A stretch of DNA of 64,000 bases from JAMDEO01 sp963775295 (GTDB lineage: Bacteria > Actinomycetota > Thermoleophilia > RBG-16-64-13). Position numbers and translations under genes: made by a program. Positions 33,221 to 41,768 of this stretch are shown piece after piece (positions within the stretch are counted from its first letter, which is position 1; the number at the start of each line of letters is the position of its first letter). Under the pieces are notes generated by a model. The model made no database searches and was not told the origin of the DNA. It saw only the letters and a list, made by a program, of their open reading frames with translations. The stretch spans positions 2,852,001-2,916,000 of the forward strand of contig CAVZIK010000006.1 in the NCBI GenBank assembly GCA_963775295.1. The letters are read 5' to 3'.

Positions 33221-34494
33221 CGGCGGGCCGCTTCGAGCGAGCAGAGTCAGGCAGGGGCCTCGGTTCTCCCCGGCGGGTTCCCCCTGGGGTGAACGCGCCT
33301 GGAGAGGAGTTCTCCCCTCGGCCCGCATATCGGGAGGAGTCGGAGCAGCGCATCCTTGGCGGTTGCGGCCTCATGGGTGTCTGCGATCAATCGGGCAAGC
33401 GCATGAGCGGGGAGTTGGCTTTACGGAGCATGGCCTCCATGCACGATCGCGGCAATGGTCTGGGCGGGGGCTTCGCCGGCTACGGCATCTACCCCGAACT
33501 GCCCAACTTCTTCTGCTTCCACCTGCTGTACAACGACCAGGCGGCGAAGGACGACACTGAGTACTACCTCAAGAAGCACTTCCGGGTGGTTATGGACGAG
33601 CCCATCCCCACCAAACCCATCCGGGGCATCGAGAACGAACCCATCATCTGGCGCTACTTCCTCGACATCAGCGAGCAACGTCTGGCCGAGACCCAGTTGA
33701 GCGCCGAGGACTACGTGGTGCACGCCGTTATGGATATCAATACGTACGTCGACGGAGCCTTCGTGGCGTCGTCGGGCAAGAACATGGGTGCCTTCAAGGG
33801 TGTGGGCTTCCCCGAGGAGATCGGGGAGTTCTTCCGCATCGACGAATACAAAGGCTGGACTTGGACGGGACACGGACGCTTTCCCACGAATACACCCGGA
33901 TGGTGGGGCGGCGCCCATCCGTTCACGCTGCTGGACTACTCCATCGTACACAACGGAGAGATCAGCTCGTACGGCATCAACGAGCGCTATTTGGAGATGT
34001 TCGGTTACAAGTGCTCTCTGCGGACGGACACGGAAGTGGTCACCTACCTGTTTGACCTCATGCTGCGCAGGCACAAGTTGCCGGTGGAGGTGGCGTGCAA
34101 AGCCCTGGCCAGTCCCTTCTGGAAGGACATCGATCTCATGCCCGACGACCAGCGCAAGCTCTTCACCGCGCTGCGCATGGTCTACGGATCAGCTCTGCTT
34201 AACGGCCCGTTTGCGATCGTTCTGGGCATGAAGGACGGCATGGTCGCTCTTAACGACCGCATCAAGCTCCGCCCGCTCGTGGCAGCACGCAACGGCGATG
34301 TGCTCTATGTGGCGAGCGAAGAATCCGCCATCCGCGAGATCTGCGCCCATCCGGAGGAAAGTTGGATGCCACTGGCCGGTGAGCCGGTCATCGCCCGGGT
34401 CAGCGAGAAGGGCCGCCAGAAGTCCATCGCCCAAGCCGGTCTCAGCGCAGGTCAGCGTGCCGCCCGCGCGGCCGCCGTTTCCGAGGTCGCGTGA
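33217..34494 (+). CDS. Glutamate synthase, glutamine amidotransferase subunit (split type)
   Basis: A 425-aa class II amidotransferase that releases ammonia from glutamine. The nucleophile is Cys50 in GGCGLMGVCD, so a 49-residue propeptide must be removed to free the N-terminal cysteine; this is longer than in most GltB. GHGRFPTNTPGWWGGAHPF and VHNGEISSYGIN form the glutamine site. It corresponds to domain 1 of GltB as a separate gene, as in archaea and some anaerobes. The ATG overlaps the HdrBC stop. Confidence 0.92.
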   Translation: MTAGRFERAESGRGLGSPRRVPPGVNAPGEEFSPRPAYREESEQRILGGCGLMGVCDQSGKRMSGELALRSMASMHDRGNGLGGGFAGYGIYPELPNFFCFHLLYNDQAAKDDTEYYLKKHFRVVMDEPIPTKPIRGIENEPIIWRYFLDISEQRLAETQLSAEDYVVHAVMDINTYVDGAFVASSGKNMGAFKGVGFPEEIGEFFRIDEYKGWTWTGHGRFPTNTPGWWGGAHPFTLLDYSIVHNGEISSYGINERYLEMFGYKCSLRTDTEVVTYLFDLMLRRHKLPVEVACKALASPFWKDIDLMPDDQRKLFTALRMVYGSALLNGPFAIVLGMKDGMVALNDRIKLRPLVAARNGDVLYVASEESAIREICAHPEESWMPLAGEPVIARVSEKGRQKSIAQAGLSAGQRAARAAAVSEVA

Positions 34495-36053
34495 TGGCTT
34501 ACACCACCTTCATCCCTTCAGAATTCCGGGTCGTCATCGACAAGGACGCCTGTCTTCAGTGCGGCCGATGCGTGCAGCAGTGCGGCTGGAACGTCTATAC
34601 GTTCGATGAGGTGGAGAAGCGGCCCATTCCCGACCACAGCAAGTGCGCGGCCTGCCACCGCTGCGTGACGTTCTGTCCCGGTGGGGCCATTTCGATCAAA
34701 AAGAACGAGCTGGCTTTCAAGCAATCCGACAGCATGTCGCCCGACCACATCAAAGCGATTTGGCGGCAGGCCGAGACAGGCGGGGTCCAACTCACGGGAA
34801 TGGGCAACGACAAGCCCTACCTGCGGATCTTCGACCACCTCTTGCTCGATGCGTGCCAGGTCACCAACCCGTCCATCGACCCGTTGCGCGAGCCCATGGA
34901 GATGCGGACCTTCTTGGGCCGCAAGCCCGACTTCCTCAGCGTGGACATGGGACCAACCGCGCCGGCAGGCAAGCGCTCGGGCGCGCTCCGTGTGGGGGCG
35001 GGCAATCCTCGTCTCCTCACCGAACTCGATCATCAGCTGCAGCTAGAGACACCCATCATGTTCGGCGGTATGAGCTATGGCTCCGTCTCCCTCAACGTGC
35101 ATCGGGCTCTGGCGATGGCGGCCAAGGAACTCGGGACATTCATGAACACGGGTGAGGGCGGCCTTCATGCCGATCTCGAGCCCTATCAGGACAACATCAT
35201 CGTGCAGTGCGCCTCCGGGCGTTTCGGGGTGGATTCGAGCTACCTTCAGGCAGGCGCGGCCGTGGAGATCAAGATCGGCCAGGGAGCGAAGCCGGGTATC
35301 GGCGGCCACCTCCCCGGAGAGAAGATCGACTACGAGGTATCGATCACCCGCATGATCCCGCAAGGAACCGACGCCCTCTCCCCTGCCCCGCACCACGACA
35401 TCTATTCCATCGAGGACCTGCGTCAGCTGATCTACGCGTTGAAGGAGGCCACCGCCTACAAGCCCATCTCGGTGAAGATAGCAGCCGTACACAACGTGGC
35501 CGCCATCGCCTCCGGTGTGGTCCGGGCGGGCGCAGATATCATCTACCTCGACGGGTTCAGGGGCGGCACCGGAGCGTCTCCCACGATTATCCGCGATCAT
35601 GTCGGCATCCCAATCGAGATCGCAATTGCCACAGTCGACCAGCGCCTGCGCGACGAGGGTATCCGCAACAGAGCGTCCATCGTGGCCGCGGGCGGGATCC
35701 GAGGCTCGGCCGACGTCGTGAAGGCTATCGCCTTGGGCGCCGACGCATGTGCCATAGGGACAGCCGCTCTGGTTGCGATGGGTTGCCACGTCTGTCAGAA
35801 ATGCCACACTGGGAGCTGTTCCTGGGGCATCACCACACAACGACCGGAACTGACCCGTCGGATGGATCCGGAATGGGGAGCTTCTCAACTCGTCAACCTG
35901 GTCCATGCGTGGACTCACGAGATTGCTGAAGTTTTGGGTGCGCTCGGAGTGAATGCTATCGAGAGTCTGCGTGGCAGCCGCGAGAGGCTGCGGGGCCTCG
36001 GACTCGATCAGATGACCTTGGACATTCTCGGAGTCAAGGCCGCGGGACAATGA
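34494..36053 (+). CDS. Glutamate synthase, ferredoxin plus FMN-binding synthase subunit (split type)
   Basis: A 519-aa catalytic subunit. Residues about 15-65 are a two-cluster ferredoxin domain (CLQCGRCVQQC, CAACHRCVTFC). The rest is the FMN TIM barrel: MFGGMSYGSVSLNVHRALA, MNTGEGGLH, GFRGGTGASPT and the cluster loop CHVCQKCHTGSC. It makes two glutamates from glutamine-derived ammonia and 2-oxoglutarate. No NADPH subunit (GltD) is near, so electrons probably come from ferredoxin or the HdrBC-like protein. The start is ATG 34494 (TGATG overlap). Confidence 0.93.
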   Translation: MAYTTFIPSEFRVVIDKDACLQCGRCVQQCGWNVYTFDEVEKRPIPDHSKCAACHRCVTFCPGGAISIKKNELAFKQSDSMSPDHIKAIWRQAETGGVQLTGMGNDKPYLRIFDHLLLDACQVTNPSIDPLREPMEMRTFLGRKPDFLSVDMGPTAPAGKRSGALRVGAGNPRLLTELDHQLQLETPIMFGGMSYGSVSLNVHRALAMAAKELGTFMNTGEGGLHADLEPYQDNIIVQCASGRFGVDSSYLQAGAAVEIKIGQGAKPGIGGHLPGEKIDYEVSITRMIPQGTDALSPAPHHDIYSIEDLRQLIYALKEATAYKPISVKIAAVHNVAAIASGVVRAGADIIYLDGFRGGTGASPTIIRDHVGIPIEIAIATVDQRLRDEGIRNRASIVAAGGIRGSADVVKAIALGADACAIGTAALVAMGCHVCQKCHTGSCSWGITTQRPELTRRMDPEWGASQLVNLVHAWTHEIAEVLGALGVNAIESLRGSRERLRGLGLDQMTLDILGVKAAGQ

Positions 36054-36946
36054 CCGAACTGGACGGACGATCCATGACCCCGGATTCGGCGACTGTGAGG
36101 AACGTGCCCACCGGTCCGGCCCGCAAGGGTCCCACCGGCATCGAGCCGGCGCGGATCACGGCCGGCCAGCCCGGAACGACCCGGGGTGCAGCCGATCGCC
36201 GCGGCGGCCGTGTGGTCATCGACGGCAAGGGCGTCTACTACAAGACTCTCAACGAGCAGATACGCGAAGAGATCGAGCGTGGGGCCACCAACGTGGTCCT
36301 CGAGAACGTCATCGGTCAGCGATATATCGGGACCGGACTGGCCTTCCAAGGCGTGACGGTGACGATCAACGGGGTTCCTGGCAACGACCTGGCCGCGTTC
36401 ATGAACGGGCCCACGCTCGTGGTGAACGACAACGCCCAGGACGGCGTGGCCAACACCATGAACTCGGGCCTCGTGGTCATCAACGGCGACGCGGGTGATG
36501 TCCTCGGATACGGGATGCGCGGGGGCAGCGTGTATGTCCGCGGCAACGTCGGGTACCGGGTGGGCATCCACATGAAGGCTTACGCCGAGAATAAGCCTCT
36601 CATCGTCGTCGGGGGCCATGCCCGCGATTTTCTCGGCGAGTACATGGCCGGCGGCGAGATAGTCATCCTCGGGTTGAATGAGGAACAGGGCTCCATTGTG
36701 GGATCATACGTCGGCACCGGGATGCATGCCGGCGTTATGTATATTCGCGGTTTAGTCGCCGACCACCAACTGGGCAAGGAGGTGCGCGTCGCTGCACCCT
36801 CGGAGGAAGAGCAGGCTCGCATCGACGAGATTGTGACCGACTATTCCCGCGTGATGAAGTTCGACGCGAAGTCGATACTCAATCAACCGTTCATAAAGAT
36901 CTACCCCTATACTTCACGGCCCTACGGCAGACTTTACGTCTACTGA
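36050..36946 (+). CDS. Glutamate synthase GXGXG (alpha) subunit (split type)
   Basis: A 298-aa beta-helix subunit equal to the C-terminal GltB domain. Repeated G-x-x-G-x-x-x-G units run from about residue 85 to 245 (NDLAAFMNGPTLVVND, GDVLGYGMRGGSVYVRG, RDFLGEYMAGGEIVILG, GTGMHAGVMYIRG). The N-terminal 50 residues are low-complexity and not conserved. It overlaps the FMN subunit by four bases and is the last gene of the operon. Confidence 0.92.
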   Translation: MTELDGRSMTPDSATVRNVPTGPARKGPTGIEPARITAGQPGTTRGAADRRGGRVVIDGKGVYYKTLNEQIREEIERGATNVVLENVIGQRYIGTGLAFQGVTVTINGVPGNDLAAFMNGPTLVVNDNAQDGVANTMNSGLVVINGDAGDVLGYGMRGGSVYVRGNVGYRVGIHMKAYAENKPLIVVGGHARDFLGEYMAGGEIVILGLNEEQGSIVGSYVGTGMHAGVMYIRGLVADHQLGKEVRVAAPSEEEQARIDEIVTDYSRVMKFDAKSILNQPFIKIYPYTSRPYGRLYVY

Positions 36947-36980
36947 CATTGTAGTAAGCCACCTTGAAAGGAGCACTTGC

Positions 36981-38312
36981 ATGGCGGAGAAGATGACTAA
37001 GGAGGATGTGCTTCGCATCGTCGAAGACAAGCAGATCAAGTTCGTCCGCTTCTGGTTCACCGATGTGCTGGGCACCCTCAAGAGCTTCGCGGTGACGCCC
37101 GCAGAGCTCGAAGGTGCCTTCGATGAAGGTATGGGATTCGATGGTTCTTCGATCGAGGGCTTCTGCCGGATCGAAGAGTCGGACATGGTGGCCTATCCCG
37201 ATCCCAGCACCTTCGCGATCCTCCCGTGGCGTGCCGGAGCCGGTGGCACCGCTCGCATGTTCTGCGAGATCCGTCAACCCAACGGCGAGCCGTTTGACGG
37301 CGATCCGCGCAACGTCCTCAAGAAGGTCGTCGCCAGGGCTGAAGCACTTGGCTACACCATGAACTGCGGCCCGGAGCTGGAGTTCTTCTACTTCAAGGAC
37401 AGCACCGGCACTGAAGTGCTCGACCAGGGCGGTTACTTCGACCTGACGACGCTCGACGCCGGCAGCGACCTGCGGCGCGACACTATCAACGCCCTTCACG
37501 CCATGGGCATCCAGGTGGAGTACTCCCATCACGAAGTGGCTCCGTCGCAACACGAGATCGATCTCCGCTACAAAGAAGTCACGACGATGGCCGACCAGGT
37601 CATGACCTACCGCCTCACCGTCAAAGAGATCGCACAGGCCCAGGGTGTCTACGCCTCGTTCATGCCGAAACCGATCTTCGGCGTCAACGGCTCCGGGATG
37701 CACGTCCACCAGTCCCTTTTTAAGGGCAATCGGAACGCCTTCTTCGACGCCCACGACGAGTACAACCTATCCGAGGTCGGGAAGTCGTACATCGCCGGTC
37801 TGCTCTCCCACATCAAAGAGATCGCACTGGTCACCAACCAGTGGGTCAATTCGTACAAACGTCTAGTCCCGGGCTATGAGGCTCCGGTCTACATCTGCTG
37901 GTCGCGCCGCAACCGTTCTGCCATGGTCCGTGTGCCGCTCTACAAGCCCGGCAAAGAGAACGCGACCCGCGTCGAACTCCGTAACCCTGACCCGGCATGC
38001 AACCCGTATCTCGCCTTCGCCGCCATGTTGGCCGCCGGCCTCGACGGCATCGAGAAGGGTATGAAACTCCCGCCCGAGGCGAGTAACAACATCTACCACA
38101 TGACTGACGCCGAACGCATGGCCGCCGGTATCGACTCTCTGCCTGAAGACCTCCACGAGGCCATCGAAGCCTTCGAGCAGTCGAGCTTTGTCCGGGAAGC
38201 CCTTGGCGACCACGTCTGCGAGTACCTCATCCGTAACAAGAAAGCTGAATGGGATGATTACAAGATGATGGTCACCCCGTACGAACTCGAGAACTACCTG
38301 CCCAACCTCTAG
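36981..38312 (+). CDS. glnA: Glutamine synthetase type I (GSI-alpha)
   Basis: A 443-aa enzyme that makes glutamine from glutamate and ammonia. ATG 36981 has AAGGAG upstream. GFDGSSIEGF, CGPELEFFYF, the NGSGMHVHQSL ammonia/ATP region and RVELRNPDPACNPYLAFAAMLAAG are in place. The C-terminal NNIYHMTDAER has the GSI-alpha form, not the NLYDLPPEE adenylylation site, so covalent control by GlnE is unlikely. It lies 34 bases after the glutamate synthase operon, completing a GS-GOGAT unit. Confidence 0.96.
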   Translation: MAEKMTKEDVLRIVEDKQIKFVRFWFTDVLGTLKSFAVTPAELEGAFDEGMGFDGSSIEGFCRIEESDMVAYPDPSTFAILPWRAGAGGTARMFCEIRQPNGEPFDGDPRNVLKKVVARAEALGYTMNCGPELEFFYFKDSTGTEVLDQGGYFDLTTLDAGSDLRRDTINALHAMGIQVEYSHHEVAPSQHEIDLRYKEVTTMADQVMTYRLTVKEIAQAQGVYASFMPKPIFGVNGSGMHVHQSLFKGNRNAFFDAHDEYNLSEVGKSYIAGLLSHIKEIALVTNQWVNSYKRLVPGYEAPVYICWSRRNRSAMVRVPLYKPGKENATRVELRNPDPACNPYLAFAAMLAAGLDGIEKGMKLPPEASNNIYHMTDAERMAAGIDSLPEDLHEAIEAFEQSSFVREALGDHVCEYLIRNKKAEWDDYKMMVTPYELENYLPNL

Positions 38313-38384
38313 ACAGCGACCGCGCTGCCCAGTCCGGCGGCCCCAGGTCGCCTTACTGGGAACCTCACCAGGTCTCCACCGAGA

Positions 38385-38420
38385 TGAGACGCCCCGGCAC
38401 CGCCGGGGCGTCTCACTTTC
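38385..38420 (+). terminator. Terminator after glnA
   Basis: A 14-bp perfect stem (38385-38398 with 38402-38415), ACC loop, followed by CTTTC. The remaining gap to 38548 holds TATAAT at 38454-38459 and TATAGT near 38495 as possible -10 boxes for the next gene. Confidence 0.75.
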
Positions 38421-38548
38421 TGCCGAAGACCTAGTTTCGCAGGCCCGTCCGCCTATAATAGGGGCCGCGTTTCTCGTGGCGCGCCGCCTCCGCCAGTATA
38501 GTTTCGCGAGAACGTGGACTGCGACCTTTTGACGATTGAGGAGACGCA

Positions 38549-38878
38549 ATGGATCACAGAATGACGACCACGTGTCTGACGATCCCGGGCTATCGAGTCG
38601 TACACACTCTGGGGGTGGTGAGAGGCGTGACCGTGAGAGCGCGCTGGATAGGAAGCCAGGTCGCCGCCTCCCTCCGTACCCTGGGAGGAGGACGTATACC
38701 CGAATATATCGAGCTTTGTGAGCAGACCCGGGGTGAAGCCTTCGCCTGGATGGTCCAGCACGCCGAACAGATGGGGGCAAACGCGGTCTTGGCAGTAAAA
38801 TACGATGCCACCGACCTGGGCAACAACATGACCGAGGTCCTTGCTTACGGCACGGCTGCAATTGTTGAACCCGAGTGA
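38549..38878 (+). CDS. YbjQ/UPF0145-family protein
   Basis: A 109-aa protein of the YbjQ family, a small pentamer-forming fold with no settled function. ATG 38549 has GAGGAG six bases upstream. Typical features are GYRVVHTLGVVRGVTVRA at the start, EAFAWMVQHAEQMGANAVLAVKYD in the middle and EVLAYGTAAIVEP at the end. It is followed closely by the amidohydrolase, possibly in one transcript. Confidence 0.85.
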   Translation: MDHRMTTTCLTIPGYRVVHTLGVVRGVTVRARWIGSQVAASLRTLGGGRIPEYIELCEQTRGEAFAWMVQHAEQMGANAVLAVKYDATDLGNNMTEVLAYGTAAIVEPE

Positions 38879-38892
38879 TCAGGAGCTTCTTG

Positions 38893-39918
38893 ATGAATAA
38901 GATCGACTTCGAGACCCATTTCGTCACCCAGGAATGGGTGGACGCCCTTTGGGCGAACCCCGGCTACCCCCGTTTCGAGCGCGACCCTGAGACCGCGGCC
39001 TTGCGGCTCGTCTATCATCCGGCCGCCAAGGAGCCATACGGTGACGCCCTTCTGGTCAAGTTGCTCGATATGGACAGAGGCCGGCTGGAAGTCATGGACG
39101 CAGCGGGCATAGACGTTTCCGTGATTTCGCTGACGGCCCCGGGTGTGGAGCAGTTCGAGCCCAAACTTGGCGCTCGCCTGGCCAAGAACGCGAATGATGC
39201 CCTCGCCCAAGGCGTCGGCCGCCATCCCGATCGTTTCCAAGGCTTCGCCGCGCTGGCCGTGAAGGATGTCGACGGGGCGGTCAGCGAACTCGAGCGGGCC
39301 GTCAAGGAACTCGGGCTGCGCGGATGGAAGACCCACTCCAATTACGGCGACTCCTATTTGGACGAGAAGCAGTACTGGCCCATCCTCGCCAAAGCCGAGG
39401 AATTGGACGTGCCCATCTATCTCCATCCCACGACTCCCAAGATTCCGGAGTTCTGGACATATGGCGTAGCGCTCGCCGGCCCGCCTTTCGGGTTCGGCCT
39501 CGAGACGTCTCTTGCGGCGATGCGTCTGGTCCTGAGCGGCGCGTTCGACACGTTCCCGAAGCTGAAGCTGGTCCTCGGACACCTGGGAGAAGGACTGCCC
39601 TTCCACATGCAACGCATGGATTGGGCCTTCGAGCGGCCGCATGCCAAGGCCGACAAAGGTGCCGTCGTCACGCTCAACCGAAAGCCCAGCGAGTACTTCC
39701 ACACGAACCTCATGGTCACGACCAGCGGCAACTATCTTCCAGCCGCTTTCAGGTGTACCCGCGAAGTGTTGGGCATCGAGAAGATCATGCTGGGCACCGA
39801 CTATCCCTATGAAGACATGGACGAGTGCTTCGGCTTTCTGGGCGGCCTAGGCCTCTCGGATCAAGAAGAAGGGCTGCTTTACGGAGGCAACGCGGCCAAC
39901 TACGGTTTTACCGGATAG
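38893..39918 (+). CDS. Amidohydrolase-family decarboxylase (gamma-resorcylate decarboxylase-like)
   Basis: A 341-aa TIM-barrel metal enzyme of the ACMSD/resorcylate decarboxylase group. ATG 38893 has AGGAG seven bases upstream. Metal ligands are Glu7 and His9 (FETHF), His178 (YLHP) and Asp303 (GTDYPYE), with catalytic His230 in LGHLGEGLP. LTAPGV, TTSGNYLPAAF and the spacing of all these fit 2,6-dihydroxybenzoate and related hydroxybenzoate decarboxylases rather than hydrolases. Removing CO2 from a hydroxybenzoate to feed the trihydroxybenzene enzymes at the left of the window would make sense, but the gene is 27 kb away. Confidence 0.85.
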   Translation: MNKIDFETHFVTQEWVDALWANPGYPRFERDPETAALRLVYHPAAKEPYGDALLVKLLDMDRGRLEVMDAAGIDVSVISLTAPGVEQFEPKLGARLAKNANDALAQGVGRHPDRFQGFAALAVKDVDGAVSELERAVKELGLRGWKTHSNYGDSYLDEKQYWPILAKAEELDVPIYLHPTTPKIPEFWTYGVALAGPPFGFGLETSLAAMRLVLSGAFDTFPKLKLVLGHLGEGLPFHMQRMDWAFERPHAKADKGAVVTLNRKPSEYFHTNLMVTTSGNYLPAAFRCTREVLGIEKIMLGTDYPYEDMDECFGFLGGLGLSDQEEGLLYGGNAANYGFTG

Positions 39919-39954
39919 CCCACTTCCGCAAGTTTGGTACCCCCTGAGAATAGT

Positions 39955-39984
39955 TCGGGGCCCGGCCGTACGGCCGGGCCCCGA
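39955..39984. terminator. Bidirectional terminator between amidohydrolase and glnK
   Basis: A 13-bp perfect stem (39955-39967 with 39972-39984), loop GTAC, between two convergent units (plus-strand stop 39918, minus-strand stop 40040). Confidence 0.75.
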
Positions 39985-40029
39985 GCGTTTGGGGCAGAGA
40001 TCGAGGTCGGGATCTCAGTTAGAAAAGGG

Positions 40030-40652
40030 CGCGCTTCCCCTAGGCCAGCGCCGCCACCCCGGTCTCGCCGGTACGGATCCGCAGGCACTCCTGCATCTCC
40101 AGCACGAAGATCTTACCGTCTCCGATGTTGCCGGTCCTGGCTCCTCGAGTGATGGCGTCGACGGTCTCCCACACGCGGCTGTCGCTCACGGCAATCTCTA
40201 TCTTGATCTTGTGGAGCAGTCCTCCGCGCTCTACGTGACTACGGTAGACCTCGGCGATACCTTTCTGCCGGCCCCGGCCCATGCAATCGGAGACTGTCAT
40301 GAGGTTGATCTCCTCCTCGGTCAGGGCCGCGATCACTTCGTCCAGGCGATCGGGTTGGATGATGGCGATGATGTATTTCATAGCTCGATGATCCTCCTCG
40401 CGATTATCCCTAGCCCACCAAGGTGTAGGCGGATTCACTGTGCTGGGTCAAATCCAGCCCGATGTTCTCTTGATCGGCCGATACCCGCAGCCCGATGAAC
40501 TTATCCACCAGCTTGAGAAGTCCCCAAGAGAGTGCGAAGGAGTAGACCGCCACCCCTACCAGCGCGACCAATTGTAGTAGAGCCTGTTTGGCGTCCCCAT
40601 GGAATAGGCCGTTCGCCCCGGCCGGATTGACCATCTTGGTGGCCCAGAAACC
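40030..40652. repeat. 623-bp identical duplication, copy 1 (glnK plus amtB 3' end)
   Basis: Matches 41769-42391 base for base where I compared them (constant offset 1739). It covers glnK, the amtB-glnK spacer and the last 80 or so codons of amtB. Outside it the amtB genes diverge, with further short identical patches. The pattern fits recent gene conversion in a tandem duplicate. Confidence 0.9.
40040..40381 (-). CDS. glnK: PII signal protein GlnK (copy 1)
   Basis: A 113-aa PII trimer subunit that binds ATP/ADP and 2-oxoglutarate and plugs AmtB. It has GRGRQKGIAE (Gln39), Lys58 and RTGNIGDGKIFV. The T-loop aligns without gaps to E. coli GlnK, but position 51 is Glu, not the uridylylated/adenylylated Tyr, while Tyr46 is kept. 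So it should respond to ligands only. ATG 40381 has GAGGAGG about 11 bases upstream. It is 28 bases after amtB and identical to copy 2. Confidence 0.95.
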   Translation of the reverse strand: MKYIIAIIQPDRLDEVIAALTEEEINLMTVSDCMGRGRQKGIAEVYRSHVERGGLLHKIKIEIAVSDSRVWETVDAITRGARTGNIGDGKIFVLEMQECLRIRTGETGVAALA

Positions 40653-41645
40653 GGTAAGCAGAGCGCCCAACATCCCCCCCACCCCGTGAACCCCGAAGGC
40701 GTCGAGGGTGTCGTCATAGCCGAGCTTCGCCTTGACCACCACCACACTCACGTAACAGACCAAACCGGCGAGAGCCCCGATGCCCATGGCGCCCAAAGGA
40801 GTCACATACCCGGAGGCCGGAGTGATCGCGACCAGACCCGCCACTGCACCCGAAATGATTCCCAAAGCGGTGGGCCGCTTCCCGAGGATCCATTCGAGCA
40901 CCGCCCAAGCGGTCGCAGCCGCGGCGGCGGCCAGATGTGTGGCGAAAAAGGCTGCCACGGCGACGGCTCCCGAGCTAAGCGCACTCCCCGCGTTGAAGCC
41001 GAACCAACCGAACCAGAGAAGCGCCGCCCCAAGGATGGCAAAAGGCAGGTTGTGAGGCGGCGATATTTCCGGGTAGCCCTTGCGACGGCCGATAATCAAT
41101 GCCGCGGCCAAAGCCGCCATTCCCGCGTTGATGTGGACCACGGTTCCCCCGGCAAAGTCCAGAGCTCCTAGGCCACGCAGAATGCCGCCCACGCCCCATA
41201 CCCAATGAGCTACGGGGTCGTAGACGATGGTGGCCCACAGTACCGAAAAGACGAGGAATGCGCTGAACTTCATCCGCTCGGCGAAGGCCCCCACTATCAA
41301 CGCAGGAGTAATAATGGCGAACATCATCTGAAAAGCCACGAAAAGCTGCTGCGGGATCGTGGCCGCGTAATCCGGATTGGGCGCAAGCCCCACCCCATGA
41401 AGACCAGCCCAACTCAGCCCACCGATAATCCCCCAATGATCCGGACCGAAAGCGAGACTATAGCCGAAGAGCACCCACTGGATGCTGATCACGCCCACGA
41501 GCATGAAACACTGCATCATGATGGAAAGGACGTTCTTACGCCTGACCAGCCCTCCGTAGAAGAAAGCCAGACCTGGCGTCATCAGCAGGACCAAGGCCGT
41601 GCTGATGAGCATCCAGGCGGTGTCGCCGGTGTCTATACCCGCCAT
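40410..41645 (-). CDS. amtB: Ammonium transporter AmtB (copy 1)
   Basis: A 411-aa channel with 11 expected membrane helices. ATG 41645 has GGGAG eight bases upstream. It starts directly with MAGIDTGDTAWMLISTALV and shows no cleavable signal. FYGGLVRRKNVLSIMMQ, DFAGGTVVHINAG (first pore His) and FGVHGVGGMLG (second pore His) are present. It is co-transcribed with glnK copy 1. Confidence 0.95.
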   Translation of the reverse strand: MAGIDTGDTAWMLISTALVLLMTPGLAFFYGGLVRRKNVLSIMMQCFMLVGVISIQWVLFGYSLAFGPDHWGIIGGLSWAGLHGVGLAPNPDYAATIPQQLFVAFQMMFAIITPALIVGAFAERMKFSAFLVFSVLWATIVYDPVAHWVWGVGGILRGLGALDFAGGTVVHINAGMAALAAALIIGRRKGYPEISPPHNLPFAILGAALLWFGWFGFNAGSALSSGAVAVAAFFATHLAAAAAATAWAVLEWILGKRPTALGIISGAVAGLVAITPASGYVTPLGAMGIGALAGLVCYVSVVVVKAKLGYDDTLDAFGVHGVGGMLGALLTGFWATKMVNPAGANGLFHGDAKQALLQLVALVGVAVYSFALSWGLLKLVDKFIGLRVSADQENIGLDLTQHSESAYTLVG

Positions 41646-41738
41646 GTTCACACTCCCTTTGCGTGATTGCAGCCGCTTCAATTACACCTGCAAAGGAAGA
41701 GTGTGGTAATCGCCCATAATCCAAGGCTGGGCGTTTTT

Positions 41739-41758
41739 GCTTGTCCATTTGTACAAGC
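41739..41758. promoter_or_regulatory. Inverted/direct repeat upstream of amtB copy 1
   Basis: GCTTGT and ACAAGC arms eight bases apart, containing TTGTCCAT-TTGTAC, a direct repeat with period eight. It lies about 95 bases before amtB copy 1, between it and glnK copy 2. It shares TTGTCCA with the other nitrogen-gene upstream regions. Confidence 0.4.
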
Positions 41759-41768
41759 ATACGAGTGC

